Assembly: GCA_025642075.2 (NCBI GenBank)
Contig: JAODUO010000064.1
Location: forward strand, 117,501 to 181,500
DNA: 64,000 nucleotides
Direction of reading: 5' to 3'
Origin: Ridgeia piscesae
Taxonomy: Eukaryota > Annelida > Polychaeta > Sabellida > Siboglinidae
Shown: one piece after another, positions 1-12,043 of the stretch
Layout: each line of letters opens with the position of its first letter
Numbering within the stretch: the stretch's first letter is position 1
Translations under genes and position numbers: made by a program
Notes under the pieces: generated by a model
The model's input: the letters and a program-made list of their open reading frames with translations, nothing else
Databases searched by the model: none
Told to the model about the DNA's origin: nothing

Positions 1-48
1 GAGAGTTTATAAACCAGGCCTGCGTGTACGGTACAATACTGGACGTAC

Positions 49-288
49 CCAGAAATGCGCGAGTACGTTGACGTCGAACGTGCGTCGTATGTCGCTGTGA
101 GAGAGCTCGAGTAGGTGGCGACACGAGCAACACCCGGCGTTGTTGACGACGACGTCGACGTCTCCCAGGTCGGCGCGGACCTGGCGCGCCGCCTCCGCCA
201 CATCGTCCACCCTCGACACGTCGCACGTGTAGGCGCGCGCCACCCCTCCCCTCGACCGGATCTCACGCACCGTCTCATCAGCCCCGTC
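49..288 (-). CDS. SDR gene coding exon 2
   Basis: 80 codons between an acceptor (TTGACAG|GAC on the minus strand, AG at 290-289) and a donor (TGG|GTACGT) at 49. It begins [15 protein letters not shown] and contains CDVS, VVNNAG and VNVLAHFW, in the right order for an SDR. It is markedly G+C- and CpG-richer than its surroundings. Overlapping plus-strand frames are shadows. Confidence 0.85.
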
Positions 289-3200
289 CTGTCAACAAAA
301 TCGGCACATTTCATGATTTACGTGAGGGCCTTTCGCCGTGTCACAATAGGGGTGAAAATAGGTTTTTTAAGAACCTCAACAGGTGGAAATTATGTGTACG
401 TCGCCGAATATGTTCAACAACCCCTTTTCCGATATCAGATATAGTGCGACACCGAAGGAGTAGCGGTGACGTTCCAGTTCAGCCCCCATATCAATTTCGT
501 CTCAACTTGCCACCAGAGGCGCCTCTTCATTACATTACCGTACGCAGATCAGAACTTATAAATGGACGGTGATCGGAACTAACGCCACCACAGTGGTACA
601 CCAATTATAGCCTTATATTTTTTATACCATTTAAACTGTGAGCATAACTTTATGGTTTGAATAGGGATTTGGGAGAATATCATAATCCACAACATTGAAT
701 TTGGCAAAATCATGAAGCGTACGTATGAAATAAATATAAATTGGCAATTTTGCAATGAGCCGGAGCTTCAGCTTCGCTGCTTGATGATGACGTCAGAACG
801 AGTGGAGGTGTGTGGTGATGACGTCAGAAAGGGTGGTGGTGTGTGGTGGTGACGTCAGAACGGGTGGTGGTGTGTGGTGATGACGTCGGAATGGGTGGAG
901 GTGTGTGGTGATGACGTCAGAACGGGTGGAGGTGTGTGGTGATTACGTCAGAACGGGTGGTGGTGTGTGGTTATGACGTCAGAACGGGTGGAGGTGTGTG
1001 GTGTGTGGTGATGACGTCACAACGGGTGATGGTGTGTGGTGATGACGTCAGAACGGGTGGTGGTGTGTGGTGATGACGTCAGAACGGGTGTAGGTGTGTG
1101 GTGATGACGTCAGAACGGGTGGTGGTGTGTGTTGTGTGTTGTGTGTTGTGTGTTGTGTGGTGTGTGGTGTGTGGTGTGTGGTGTGTGGTGTGTGGTGTGT
1201 GGTGTGTGGTGTGTGGTGTGTGGTGTGTGGTGATGACGTCAGAAAGGGTGGAGGTGTGTGGTGTGACGTCAGAACGGGTGGAGGTGTGTGGTGTGACGTC
1301 AGAACGGGTGGAGGTGTGTGGTGATGACGTCAGAACGAGTGGATGTGTGTGGTGTGTGGTGATGACGTCAGAATGGGTGTAGGTGTGTGGTGATGACGTC
1401 ATAACGGATGGTGGTGTGTGGTGATGACGCCAGAACGGGTGGAGGTGTGTGGTGGTGAGGTCAGAACGGGCGGATGTGTGTGGTGTGTGGTGATGACGTA
1501 ATAACGGGTGGAGGTGTGTGGTGACGACGTAATAACGGGTGGAGGTGTGTGGTGATGACGTCAGAACGGGTGGAGGTGTGTGGTGATGACGTCAGAACGG
1601 GTGGTGTGCGGTGATGACGTCACAACGGGTGGTGGTGTGTGGTGATGACGTCAGAACGGGTGGTGGTGTGTGGTGTGTGGTGATGACGTCAGAACGGGTG
1701 GAGGTGTGTGGTGTGTGGTGATGACGTCAGAACGGGTGGAGGTGTGTGGTGTTGTTTATTGTGTTGCGGTCACGTTCAGAATTGTTCGAAGCTCACCAAA
1801 AACCTTCGTCTGCGACTGCGATGTCTGAGACGGACTGTTTATCTAAAACACGTCCACGCTTACACCCTTGAGATCGACTTCCCGAAACTCAAATGTAGGC
1901 TCTCAAAAATTTCCAATTGTCCCCAGACTTCAAACAAAACAGTTCCACCTCACTTCTATTAAAAAGACACCTCCAGCCACAATACCCAAACGTGTCCAGT
2001 TGCATCAAAAGATTCACTGAATATTGGGAGGTAATTTTATAATCAACCCCCACCAAGAATAGAGGGGCTCGGTCAGGTTTTCTAGCTTCAAGGCGGATAC
2101 ATTTGGAGGTTAGCGTAGCGGTGAGCCTTGTAAAATAATCTTACAGCTATATCAATTGTAATAGGATGTAAACAGATGGGGGTTAATAATCAATGCACTA
2201 GTACTATATTCGATTATTATATCCTGTAATGTGTTACTGTAAGCTATGTAATTATTAAGGGATTTGTGGATCCAGTTCAACATATTCAATTCATGGGATT
2301 AATGCGTTGTATTTATGTTGTTGATATAAATTACAATTGACCCATGCAAATGATCTCTGTAAATGACTCTGAATCCATGTAACATTTACATCATGTAATT
2401 GCTCTACCTGACCTGTTTAAGTTAGAAATAGATCTCTATTTCTGTATTGGTCAAGCTAATTTCAAGGCGGATACGGTTGGAGGTTAGTGTAGCGGTGCGT
2501 GAACCTCTATACGTGAACATCTATACTTAACGCGCTTCCGACGACGTGGACCGAAGAAGTGCCCACCCCAACGACTACCCTTGTGGACCTGCTTTGTACA
2601 CGAATCAACGGTTGTGTTCCGGAGGAGATTTGCCTCGATTACAACAAAACCTATAGCTGTAGGTCCTATCAATAATATAAAAGATTAACCATTTCGAATG
2701 TTTGGATATCATTTATTTTTTACAACTAGCATTTCTAAGGAACTGTATCCCCAGGTCCAAGCTAGCCGTTTGTAGGGGCACATTGTAAAACGTACGTAAA
2801 CAAATATTATACAAATTAATACATCATGGTAAATATGATATTATATTAAAAAGACTTCAATGAATTATACTGAATTCATTAAAATACATAACAGTTTCCA
2901 AAATATAAAGACAATTAGGTAATTAATTATGGAATAAAAAAGTAAACATTAACATTAATATACAATAAAAAATATATATATAATGTATCTATTAATAAAA
3001 TACATGTTGCCAGTTATGGGGCTACGTTAAATAACGACAATAGTCGACATACCTTGTTGATGTCCCACACCGCCACGCACGCTCCACTGTCGGCAAATCG
3101 CGTCGCCAAGGCGCGTCCTATGCCACTGCCACCGCCCGTTACGACCGTCACCTTGCCCCGGATGTCTTTTTGTCTCGGCGGCACGACGCACCTGTACAGT

Positions 3201-3307
3201 GACTCGCCGTAGCAATAAACAGTCCGTAGCAGCAGCACAAACACCTCGGCTACGAAGCTGCATGCGACTCGCAGGTTGACCATTTCGCGCAGGTTGCCTA
3301 GATGCAT
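49..3307 (-). CDS. Short-chain dehydrogenase/reductase, SDR16C/RDH-like (5' two exons)
   Basis: Minus-strand gene running off the left edge; coding exons are 3307-3053 and 288-49, joined in phase 0 across a 2.8 kb intron. Seen: a hydrophobic N-terminal stretch (about residues 10-31), then [11 protein letters not shown] (residues 56-66), which is the TGxxxGIG dinucleotide-binding loop of classical SDRs, then VAVWDIN ending the second strand. The second exon gives YTCDVS, then VDVVVNNAG (the NNAG motif) and [11 protein letters not shown]. Known of the family: the N-terminal anchor, the WDIN acidic motif and VN..AHFW are typical of SDR16C enzymes (RDH10, SDR16C5, HSD17B11/13), ER or lipid-droplet NAD(P)-dependent retinol or steroid dehydrogenases. 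The catalytic S-YxxxK lies in exons outside the window, so activity and substrate cannot be judged. The family call is firm; the subfamily is inferred. Confidence 0.85.
783..1751. repeat. ~31-bp minisatellite carrying TGACGTCA
   Basis: Tandem units of the form GTGATGACGTCAGAACGGGT plus GGAGGTGTGTG, with variants and an internal (GTGTG)n expansion at about 1130-1230. By eye about 20 units keep the exact palindrome TGACGTCA, the consensus cAMP-response/ATF element. Open frames across it on both strands are low-complexity artefacts. Confidence 0.93.
2087..2497. repeat. Long direct repeats flanking dispersed repeat copy A
   Basis: A 37-bp sequence beginning TTCAAGGCGGATAC occurs at 2087-2123 and again at 2461-2497 (34/37 identical), bracketing copy A. 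This could be an unusually long target duplication or a local duplication into which the repeat fell. Copy B has no such flanks. Confidence 0.8.
2124..2460. repeat. Dispersed repeat, copy A
   Basis: About 335 bp that recurs at 9528-9885 with high identity, including shared runs such as TGGATCCAGTTCAACATATT. It ends near a short palindrome (AGAAATAG..CTATTTCT). It is non-coding, with no poly(A) tail or tRNA head that I can recognise, so its class is undetermined (SINE- or MITE-like). Confidence 0.85.
3053..3307 (-). CDS. SDR gene coding exon 1
   Basis: 85 codons from ATG at 3307 to a splice donor (AAG|GTATGT on the minus strand) at 3053, phase 0. It encodes the membrane anchor, a basic linker ([10 protein letters not shown]) and the TGGGSGIG cofactor loop. 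A second in-frame Met at residue 9 (MVNLRV) would start directly before the hydrophobic segment and is an equally plausible initiator. Confidence 0.83.
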
Positions 3308-4051
3308 GGACTGGTATATCTCACGATGTCCAGCATTCTCGACAGCCTGATCAATACTTGATTAACCTAGCGTGTCCTTGTTTTAGTAATACTAATAATA
3401 TGAAGTCCTGATAAGCGCGAATGGACGTGTTCTTTGTTAACTCGGGTCAAATATTTTATTACGTCAGACAGCGGCCTCTACATGACCTCTAAACGGTGAT
3501 CGTTCAAGCGTAACAACACTCATTCAATACTCGGTGGTTCAGTCACTTGAAATTCCCCAAAATAGTGAGGTCGATCGCTTGCACATGTTGTCGTACTCTT
3601 AACTTAGGTGCTAAAACTCCGTTAGATGTCGCCGTTACACATACTCAACATGTGCTGCCACCAGACGGTAATATTCATACAAACATTCTGATCAATGAAA
3701 ATGGTAGGGTGGCAGCTATATATATATATATAGGGCGGGGTATTATAGACTATATACCACTACACTCATCGGTAGTTAGCGATCTGAGACTGAGTGAAAA
3801 CAGTGTACTGTCCTTACTGTCCTACTGGCAACATAAGCTTGTAAAACATACAGAACCATGCAATTACTTCGGAAGTAATCAAAGCATCTCAAAGTAAAAC
3901 GATTATCGCATTTAGCAATAATATTATTCTTAGATTTAGTCATACTATTTGGACGGAAACGTACTGGAGGGAAAACTACGATTCGTCTGAATAAAAATTT
4001 GCACTTTTAACTTATAGTATCCGTGGTAATTTAAACCAGTAGCATATCTTA

Positions 4052-4109
4052 CGCAGGGGCGTGGGAGGCATTATATATTTCGCAGGGGCGTGGGAGGCAT
4101 TATATATAT
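4052..4109. repeat. 29-bp tandem duplication
   Basis: Two near-identical consecutive copies starting CGCAGGGGCGTGGGAGGCAT at 4052 and 4081, abutting the TA-rich hairpin to the right. Confidence 0.9.
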
Positions 4110-4131
4110 ACATTTATTTACTAAACTATGT

Positions 4132-4200
<69 letters not shown>

Positions 4201-4229
4201 CATACATATAAGTCTTAGTAAATAAATGT
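4110..4229. mobile_element. Small palindromic element with a (TA)n core
   Basis: ACATTTATTTACTAA at the left is mirrored by TTAGTAAATAAATGT at the right, with looser complementarity (TATGTATGTT / AACATACATA) continuing inward to a run of about 30 TA dinucleotides. This looks like a short MITE whose centre expanded, or a TA microsatellite within a hairpin. Confidence 0.6.
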
Positions 4230-5533
4230 GTTAGTCTGGTGCTAATTCTAAAATAAACAGAGGCCTTTCAATTGTTGCGTGCTATTTAATAGTGGTGTTC
4301 CAAAATAGTTATGTTGGGCTTTTTGTTGGCTACATGTATTTGAAGAGGGGGCCATGGCCCGCCCCAATCACAGACAAATTGGAGGGTAGACTGAGAACCT
4401 AGACAACTCGTTACCTTAGTCAGAGGATACAAGGGTGCCTGCATGTGTAGGACTTCCCAATCCTATACATTTTGGCCAAACAAATTGTCATCACTCAAAG
4501 GGGATCAAATTGTACACAAAGTGCAGTAATCTGCTGGTTCCCCTGTGGGCGATAAGCATCCAGCAGGCTGTAGTCCAAGGAGTACGTGATAGGGCAACAC
4601 AAAATTATTTACAGTGTGGTTGGTGGCTATAATGTCTATATATATTATAATTAATATATCAACACAAGGCCGGGCACGTACAGACTGACAGAGCCTGGCA
4701 TGGTGAACTCATTAATAATATACTGGACTAAAATCAAGTTGCACGCTGTGGCCAACCAAACAACTGATCTCGTCTATTTTCCACTAGCATAAGATAGTCG
4801 AAACTTCATATCGTGAGTTTAATTATTACTTTTGCTACTAGACATGTATATATAGGGGAGTGATACCATGCATGCAGTCACGCTATAATACGCCCGCAAT
4901 TTTTTTCTGAACTGAAAAAGTGGGGGGGGCATTTCCTGTCCCCACGCTGAAAAGTGAGGGGACGTACGCGTCCCCCTCGTCCCCCATCGATTGACGTATG
5001 TCCATGCTCTTAATTTATTTAATTTATCGTTGGCCGTGGACATTATCGCCGCCTAGCGACGAGTACAAACAACCCCATGAGCCTCTAGCGGACAGTCTTA
5101 GAATCGGCAAACACCAGGAAGCACCGTACGAAATATCTTTGACCTGTAAAAACTTCGTTTGCTCCAAATAATGTCTATAGGTCGGATCCATACGTAAAAG
5201 GTAAATGCTGCTTGTTTAACACAGTATGTGACATTCTCCTCACATATCTGACACATATACTACGCAATCCAAAAATACACTTACATTTATGCAACAAACA
5301 AACTCAAAGTTCACAAACAATCTAAACTAAAACTCTTATTTATAGTAGCAGCTACTGCTACGCTCACGTAAAGGCTAAACCATAAGCGACTACCGTGAAA
5401 TTGTTCGTTGAAGCGTCGATATGCCAATGTTGAGTTTCAGTTTTTGTTTTGATCGTTACATGAGTGTTGTAAATGTATTTTTTGATAACGCTGTATGTAT
5501 ATACTCCAACAACGATTCCAAGTCAACTTATTA

Positions 5534-6339
5534 ATATTATATAATACGGAGTGGCTATACGTCCGGATACGGACGAATAGCCTGGGGGACTATTCGTCCG
5601 GATACGGACAAATAGCCTGGGCGAAAATATTACAACTACAGATAGTTTATACAACAAATGATCATCATTTTCATTACCTCTTGATATAACATACTGCAAT
5701 AATTATATTTTTAATTTCATAGATATATTATTTCGGACCACAGTTTATAAACGGTATTTGAATTCATTATTTCGCTTTCGTAATTTTAATCATGATTAAA
5801 AACTAGTAGTGGCGACATCTGGCGATGGTACATAGATTTTTGCGTAACGTACACCAAAAGAAATTTACATGGGTTTTGCCATATTTCAAAAAAAAAGGAA
5901 ACGGACAATTCAAATAAAGGCCGAAAATGAAACAAAGTTCAAGTAAGTCGCTCGTTTTGTGTAAGTGACATACTATAATGGAACATGTGAATAAAAACTT
6001 GCCGTATTGTGATTATTTCAGAAGAAACAGTTATTTAAACATAAACACAAACATGCCTTCTTAATCAATAGTATAGCACTCACGTTCGGTCACGTAGCAT
6101 ATGGCGCGATGTCGGGCTATTTGTCTGTATTTATCCGGTCAAATAGCGCATACGCAAACATGTCATGGGCTATTTGTCCGTATCCGGACGAATAGCGTAT
6201 ACGCAAACATGGGCTATTTGTCCGTATCCGGACGAATAGCGTCTACGCAAACATGGGCTATTTGTCCATATCCGGACGAATAGTCCCCCAGGCTATTCGT
6301 CCGTATCCGGACGAATAGCCACGGCCTATATAATATAAC
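5534..6339. mobile_element. Foldback MITE with nested palindromes
   Basis: The left end (from 5553, GGCTATACGTCCGGATACGG) and right end (to 6320) are inverted copies over about 65 bp, and the complementarity continues outward into ATTATATAA-type sequence. Both ends contain the 30-nt hairpin GGCTATTCGTCCG-GATA-CGGACGAATAGCC (13-nt arms) or close variants. There is no transposase frame in the roughly 800 bp, so it is non-autonomous and the superfamily is not assigned. Confidence 0.75.
6110..6285. repeat. 44-bp palindromic tandem units inside the foldback element
   Basis: Three good copies and one degenerate copy of GGGCTATTTGTCCGTATCCG + GACGAATAGC + GTATACGCAAACAT. Each contains a near-perfect hairpin separated by a constant 14-nt spacer. 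Spacers are not unique, so this is not CRISPR-like. Confidence 0.85.
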
Positions 6340-6719
6340 ACTAACAATAAATTATATTTGTGTAAATCTTAATTGACAAACGGATATTTCCTGTGTCGAC
6401 CAGTAAGTAATTATGTACTTGAATTTCACATGTCATTTTACAATACTCATCCAATAATAATCTTTTGATACGTTTCTAAAACAACTGGTTTGAACTTTAT
6501 GGTTTAAATTTTGAAACCATTGGCATTTCACTGTTTCTGGTTGTCAGGTGTCAGACAATGCAGAAGACTATTTAGCAAGAAGTTATGTTGTATAGCTGCT
6601 ATAATAATCACATTATTATGTTCTATATTGTAAATTCAGGGTCATAGAGGCTGTCAGAGAGACGGAATTACTGATGCGAGAGAGAAGGAGAAAACTATAG
6701 TAGTTGGACAGATATTGCT

Positions 6720-7998
6720 ATGGATTCCGCAGGTGCACAAATGAGAAAATATTCTTCTCGAGAATCACAGTTCATCAGTGAATCATTTGAGTTCCTTGGT
6801 TCAGAAGAAGAGGCTGAAAAGGAAGCTGACAGTGGCCATGTGTCAAACCATGGAAGTGGTGACATTAAAGATGAGCACAGTGAAGAATTGTCATCCGGCA
6901 ACCGAAAAGAGAATCGGCATGGTGGAAATGTGAAAAATCTTCTCCGAAGACGGGCCAGCAGCCATGCCACCAGTGAGAACAACTCACAGTCTGACGTGAA
7001 CAAGAAACACTCGCGAGAGTCCGTGTTCATCAAAGATGCTTTTGGCTTCCTGCAGGAGGAAACTACTGAGGAAAAAAGGTCCATGTCGAATGGCATTGAA
7101 AGTCTAGATGCACCGACAAGTGGCCTGAGACAACCACTGAGAAAGTACTCCTCTCGTGAATCACAGTTTGTGAGCGAAACCTTTGACTTCCTGACATTAG
7201 ATGAAGACGAGGAAACTGATGGAACTAGTCAAGCTGCGCAGACAACAAAAAGTGACAACAAACTGAGAACATATTCATCTCGTGAATCGCAGTTTGTCAG
7301 TGAAACATTTGACTTTCTGCCATTAGATAAAGAGGAGGAAGACGGAACTAGTCCTGCAGTGGCGCAGTCAAAAGGTAACAACCATTCGCCGAGAAAATAC
7401 TCATCTCGGGAATCGCAATTTGTTAGTGAAACATTTGAGTTCTTGAGCTCGGGTGAAGATGAAGTAGACGGTCCAAGTGGAAAACCAGTGATGAGGAAAG
7501 ACAGTCAGCCTCATTCTTCTCGAGACTCTGTTACCGTTCTTAATTCTGACAAAACGGAAGGCGTTTCTGATGCAGACTCTCTTCCTACAGGTGGCACCAC
7601 AAAAGACAAAGACAGTGCCGCTGAACCTTGCGTCGGATGCACTCCGAATGGAGATGATCGGGTGAGTTTACTGCGGAAAAGGTCACACAAAGGTCGGTCG
7701 CGCTGCGCAGAGTCGATAAATTCGTCAGACGACGATATGGCGAACAGAACTGAGAGTGCGATAGTGAAATTAGCCTTGAAACGGGTTGGGGAGTTTTCCG
7801 ACGACAAGTTCCTGGTGGAGTACGAGAGTGAGGGAAGTGAGGCGACGGAGGAGGAGAACTGTGAGGAGTATGACAGTGGGCTCCAGGAGTCTTACACGGC
7901 TGAGGAAGCCTCCTCACTGAGGACATCCAGTGAGGTGTCTGATGACAAGGGCGTGGGAGATGATGGGTCAGTGAGAACATCCAGTGACATTTCCGATG
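6720..7998 (+). CDS. PDZ-PH gene exon 1 (disordered N-terminus, motif repeats)
   Basis: 426 codons plus one base, ending GATG|GTGAGT. It holds motif copies at residues 9-26, 95-111, 141-158, 183-200 and 225-242 and a decayed one near 261-274. Acidic runs (LDEDEE, LDKEEED) often follow the FL end of the motif. The C-terminal part has repeated RTSS(E/D)(V/I)SD segments. No globular domain is apparent. Confidence 0.9.
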
Positions 7999-10900
7999 GT
8001 GAGTCATTGCCTCTGTTAAAGTACATTGATGTTGTCATTTTGTCATTAAAATGTTTGAATTCTATATTGTGTTTAACATGTTGATCGTTGAAATTGATCT
8101 CAGTAGCACCTTTTTTAAATGCAGTTTAAATTAAACATTATCAATTTCTGTACATTTGGTGCTTATCCAGAAATATAAAATATATAGTAAACTGAACTAT
8201 AATAATGCAATTATGTATCAGTCTTTCATAAAAGTAATCTTATTTGAGAGGCTGTATGTTACAAATTTGACACAGTTATTATGGATAGGATACAGAACAT
8301 ACTATTACATATTAATTATAATCTTGTTGATAAAAAATGTGTATTATAGTACAAATGGCATGTACTATAATTGTTGTCCATCAGTCTGATGTCAGACCAT
8401 TTGGCTATTTCTTGTTCAGATCCACTTTGCCTCAAGCACATGAGCACTAATCTAATGCGATAAGAAGAAATAAGTACCTAATATTCATGTATCATACAGT
8501 CATTCATGACCTTGACATAGATTACCCTGCAGTCGTACATATAATAACATTCTTGTTCCTGTTTTATAAAACTCTACAGTAGGTCACAGTCTGTGACAAG
8601 TATCTTGCTACATTTACAAGGACACAGGTGTGATAAAAGGAACACAAGCTTAAAATGAACAACATTGATATCCATGTCCAGTTCTGTACTGCCCTTATAA
8701 ATGTTGTAAAAATAAATATAAAAGTCAGACCAATCCCATATCTGTTAATTTTAATGGACCCCGTGCCCAATCAGTATACACCTGTACATGTAGCTGTAGA
8801 TTATTGGTAGGATTACTAAAGCTCATAAGTAGTTTCTGTGCACATCCAAGATAGTGAAGATACCATTATTTTTTAGCCACCTCAAAAAATGTTGAAGCAT
8901 AATTTTAAGTAATTAAGTATCAACAAATATTTAATTAAAACTATACTAGTTAAGCAGTGAATATGCTTTCAAATCTGGATGAACAGCAATATAAAATATA
9001 TTAATAAAAGGTCTTTGCTACTGCTCACACTATCTGGGGTAGTATCTCTTGAGTCCACGTAAAAGCTTTGGCTCTGAGAAATAAATACATCAACATATTT
9101 GGTTTCCTTCCATAGTTCCTTTTTGTTTCAAGGTATTGTGAACAGATTTAGTTGGCGTCAATTGACACAAGAATACCATCAGGACAACATTAAGTTAATT
9201 GCAGTATGCTCTTGTGTCAATAACTGCAGTATAGTGTACATCCTCTGACAGTTCGGGGATATATATTCTTCTAGGTGGTGCTAACAGCACTCCAGCAGAC
9301 ATGACAGCTGTGACGAAGACAAAGAGGACCGACTCTACATCAACTACGGGGTCAGAGGCAGAGTTTCTACAACACGGAATGCAGGGGTCACTCCGGAAAC
9401 GTCTCGTTCATCGTCAGTCTTCAGTGGTCACCTATGAGCGCATGGATGAAAACACTGGTCAGTTTGAGATCATATGTCAGTTTTAATGGGTTTTTTAAGT
9501 TCTGCTGATTCTGATTTGACAGTAATTCTTGTAAAATAATCTTACAGCTGTAACAATTGTAATAGGATGTAAACAGATAGTGGGATTAATAATCAATGCA
9601 CTGTACTATTTGATTATTATATCCTGTAATGTTTTATTGTAAGCTATGTAATAGTTAAGGGATTTATGGATCCAGTTCAACATATTCAATTCATGGGATT
9701 AATGCGTTGTATTGATGTAGTTGATATAAATTACAATTGACCATGTAAATGATCTCTGTAAATGACCCTGAATTCATGTAACATTTACATCATGTACCAG
9801 TTGCTCTAGTGAATATGAAGAGGTACCTGACCAGTTTACGTTAGAAATAGGTCTCTATTTCTGTACTGGCCAGTTTTACCTAATTTGAAGAGAACACATA
9901 TATATTTATTATTATGTACTCAAGACATATATACCACTACCATTTTAGTATAAACAGGGCTGAAAAATTATTCACCAAAGACAATTAATTTAATGCTCTC
10001 TTTCCCAGACACATATTACCTTATAACTACATATAGTTTACAAAAGGCTATACATCATTTGATTTACTGTAACTGACCAGGTGTTCAACAACACATTATA
10101 AGTGTTGATTCTAATCTAATCTGTGTTGACTATTCACAGTAGCTCTGTCAATAGAGGGTCACCCATGTTTCAAGCAGTGTATAAGCCAGTGTACTAAATG
10201 ACTGTTCAACCATGTCATTTTGATAACATTTAGTAACACACCTGCCTGTGGTCAACAGGTTGAGGAAGTTAATTAGAAAGATAGAAAGTTCCTGTGACTT
10301 GGCGAAGTATGTTAGTCACATAAGAGACAACACAGTATAAAGAGTTATTCAGTATCAACTATCAAAATTAGTAAACGTGGTTAAAAAGAGAAATATTCAG
10401 ATAACTATGATATTGTGTTACATTTCATGATGAGCCAACAGTGAATGGAAGCTACATACATGCATTACTTCCAACCAGTGGAACAATTCAGTGTTGCTTT
10501 TGGGCTTAATATTCAATGTAATACTGTACACCAGAACCGAAACAGTATATATTTAGTAAATCAATAAATGTATATTTGCGTTTGTTCCATTTAAAACAAG
10601 ATTAATTCAGCAATTACACAAATACTGTTTCTTGACTTAACCAGAAATAAAATAACATGAAAGGGTGAAGGAACGGGACCTTGCACAGTGTTGTGTGTGT
10701 CTGTGTGGGGGGGGGGGCAGGAAGAAACAACCTAGTGTTGCCTTCTACAAACCCAGGCAGCCCAAAGAGGAAGCTCTACAGGTTTCAAGCAGCTCTGTTT
10801 CAGAGGAAAATTAATAACCCTCCATTGATATCTTGAAACTATCATTAGTATTTACTAATTAAGCTGCTACATAGGCTATAGCCATGATGTTCTGTGGCGT

Positions 10901-11895
10901 GCAAGGCTTTATGCAGGATAAGATTATTGCCAGTCACAACATGTTTTGGTGGACACATGGATGTTAACTGTTAAGCCAGTTTATAAACTTTTAAATGTGT
11001 TTGATGACCAGAAATGGACTACAAACACACATATGACACCATTTTCACTCACTTTCAAGGCATAACTAACAATATCTATGGTTTTGGAAGACCTTTTTTT
11101 GCTCCTTCAATATTTTTACCCCTCCACCACCCGTCCACCCATATTTCTACCCGTCCATATTCGTTTTTACCCGTCCAAATGCTGGGTGAACGGGTCTCTA
11201 CATAAAGCTATGGTGGCATGCGAATTGTGTTGAATAAAGTTACAGTTACAATGCGACTTAAACGTGGATTTGTTGCATGGCCCCACTTTTTTGTGTCAGG
11301 CCCCTAGATTTTGAAAAGTGGTGGCCCTGCTGGCCCCCACTCATATTAGGCTAAATTCTAACGCTGAAGTTTGATCGACAATATTGCTGAAGCCGGCTGA
11401 ATTGACCACAGTTTGATGTTCATCCTCTTAGAATCAATGCAGCAGACTTCCTATACAAAGTATTATGCTGGTTAATCCCGGGTAGACAAAACTTTCACTT
11501 TCACTTTCATTGCCACCTGTTTCTAGGAAAACTCTATTGCTTGTGTTAGGAAATGTATGGTGACTGTTGGTGAGTGGGTGGATGGATGAGTGAGTGAGTG
11601 AGTGAGTGAGTGAGTGAGTGAGTGAGTGAGTGAGTGAGTGAGTGAGTGAGTGAGTGAGTGAGTGAGTGAGTGAGTGAGTGAGTGAGTGAGTGAGTGAGTG
11701 AGTGAGTGAGTGAGTGAGTGAGTGAGTGAGTGAGTGAGTGGTAAATTTGTGATGATTTGATAAATCAGTCACATATCGTTACTAAGGCTGTCAGTGCCCG
11801 TTGTTATTAAAAATAATATGCATGTATATATATATAACTATATATGTATATATATATGTATATATATATGTATATATATATATATATATATTATA

Positions 11896-11946
<51 letters not shown>

Positions 11947-11959
11947 GTATATATATGTA

Positions 11960-12043
<84 letters not shown>

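Larger units (their letters stand above)
289..3052 (-). other. Intron 1 of the SDR gene
   Basis: 2.8 kb intron. From the left: about 490 nt with no recognisable feature, the TGACGTCA minisatellite (783-1751), an unremarkable stretch, a dispersed repeat flanked by long direct repeats (2087-2497), then A+T-rich sequence with no reading frame worth calling. Confidence 0.75.
3308..6719. other. Intergenic region between the SDR gene and the PDZ-PH gene
   Basis: Spacer between two divergently transcribed genes, so it should hold both promoters. Visible content is a 29-bp tandem duplication and a TA-centred hairpin (4052-4229), a foldback element (5534-6339) and otherwise A+T-rich sequence. I see no convincing TATA box or CpG island. 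A possible non-coding 5' exon of the PDZ-PH gene begins after TTCAG near 6640. Confidence 0.6.

Noticed and set aside
115..444. 109-codon plus-strand frame over the left end
   Set aside because: Antisense of the SDR exon 2, which has clear motifs on the minus strand and correct splice borders.
6110..6320. Palindromic repeats with spacers resembling a small CRISPR array
   Set aside because: The setting is a eukaryotic nuclear gene region, spacers are constant rather than unique, and the units lie inside a foldback transposon.
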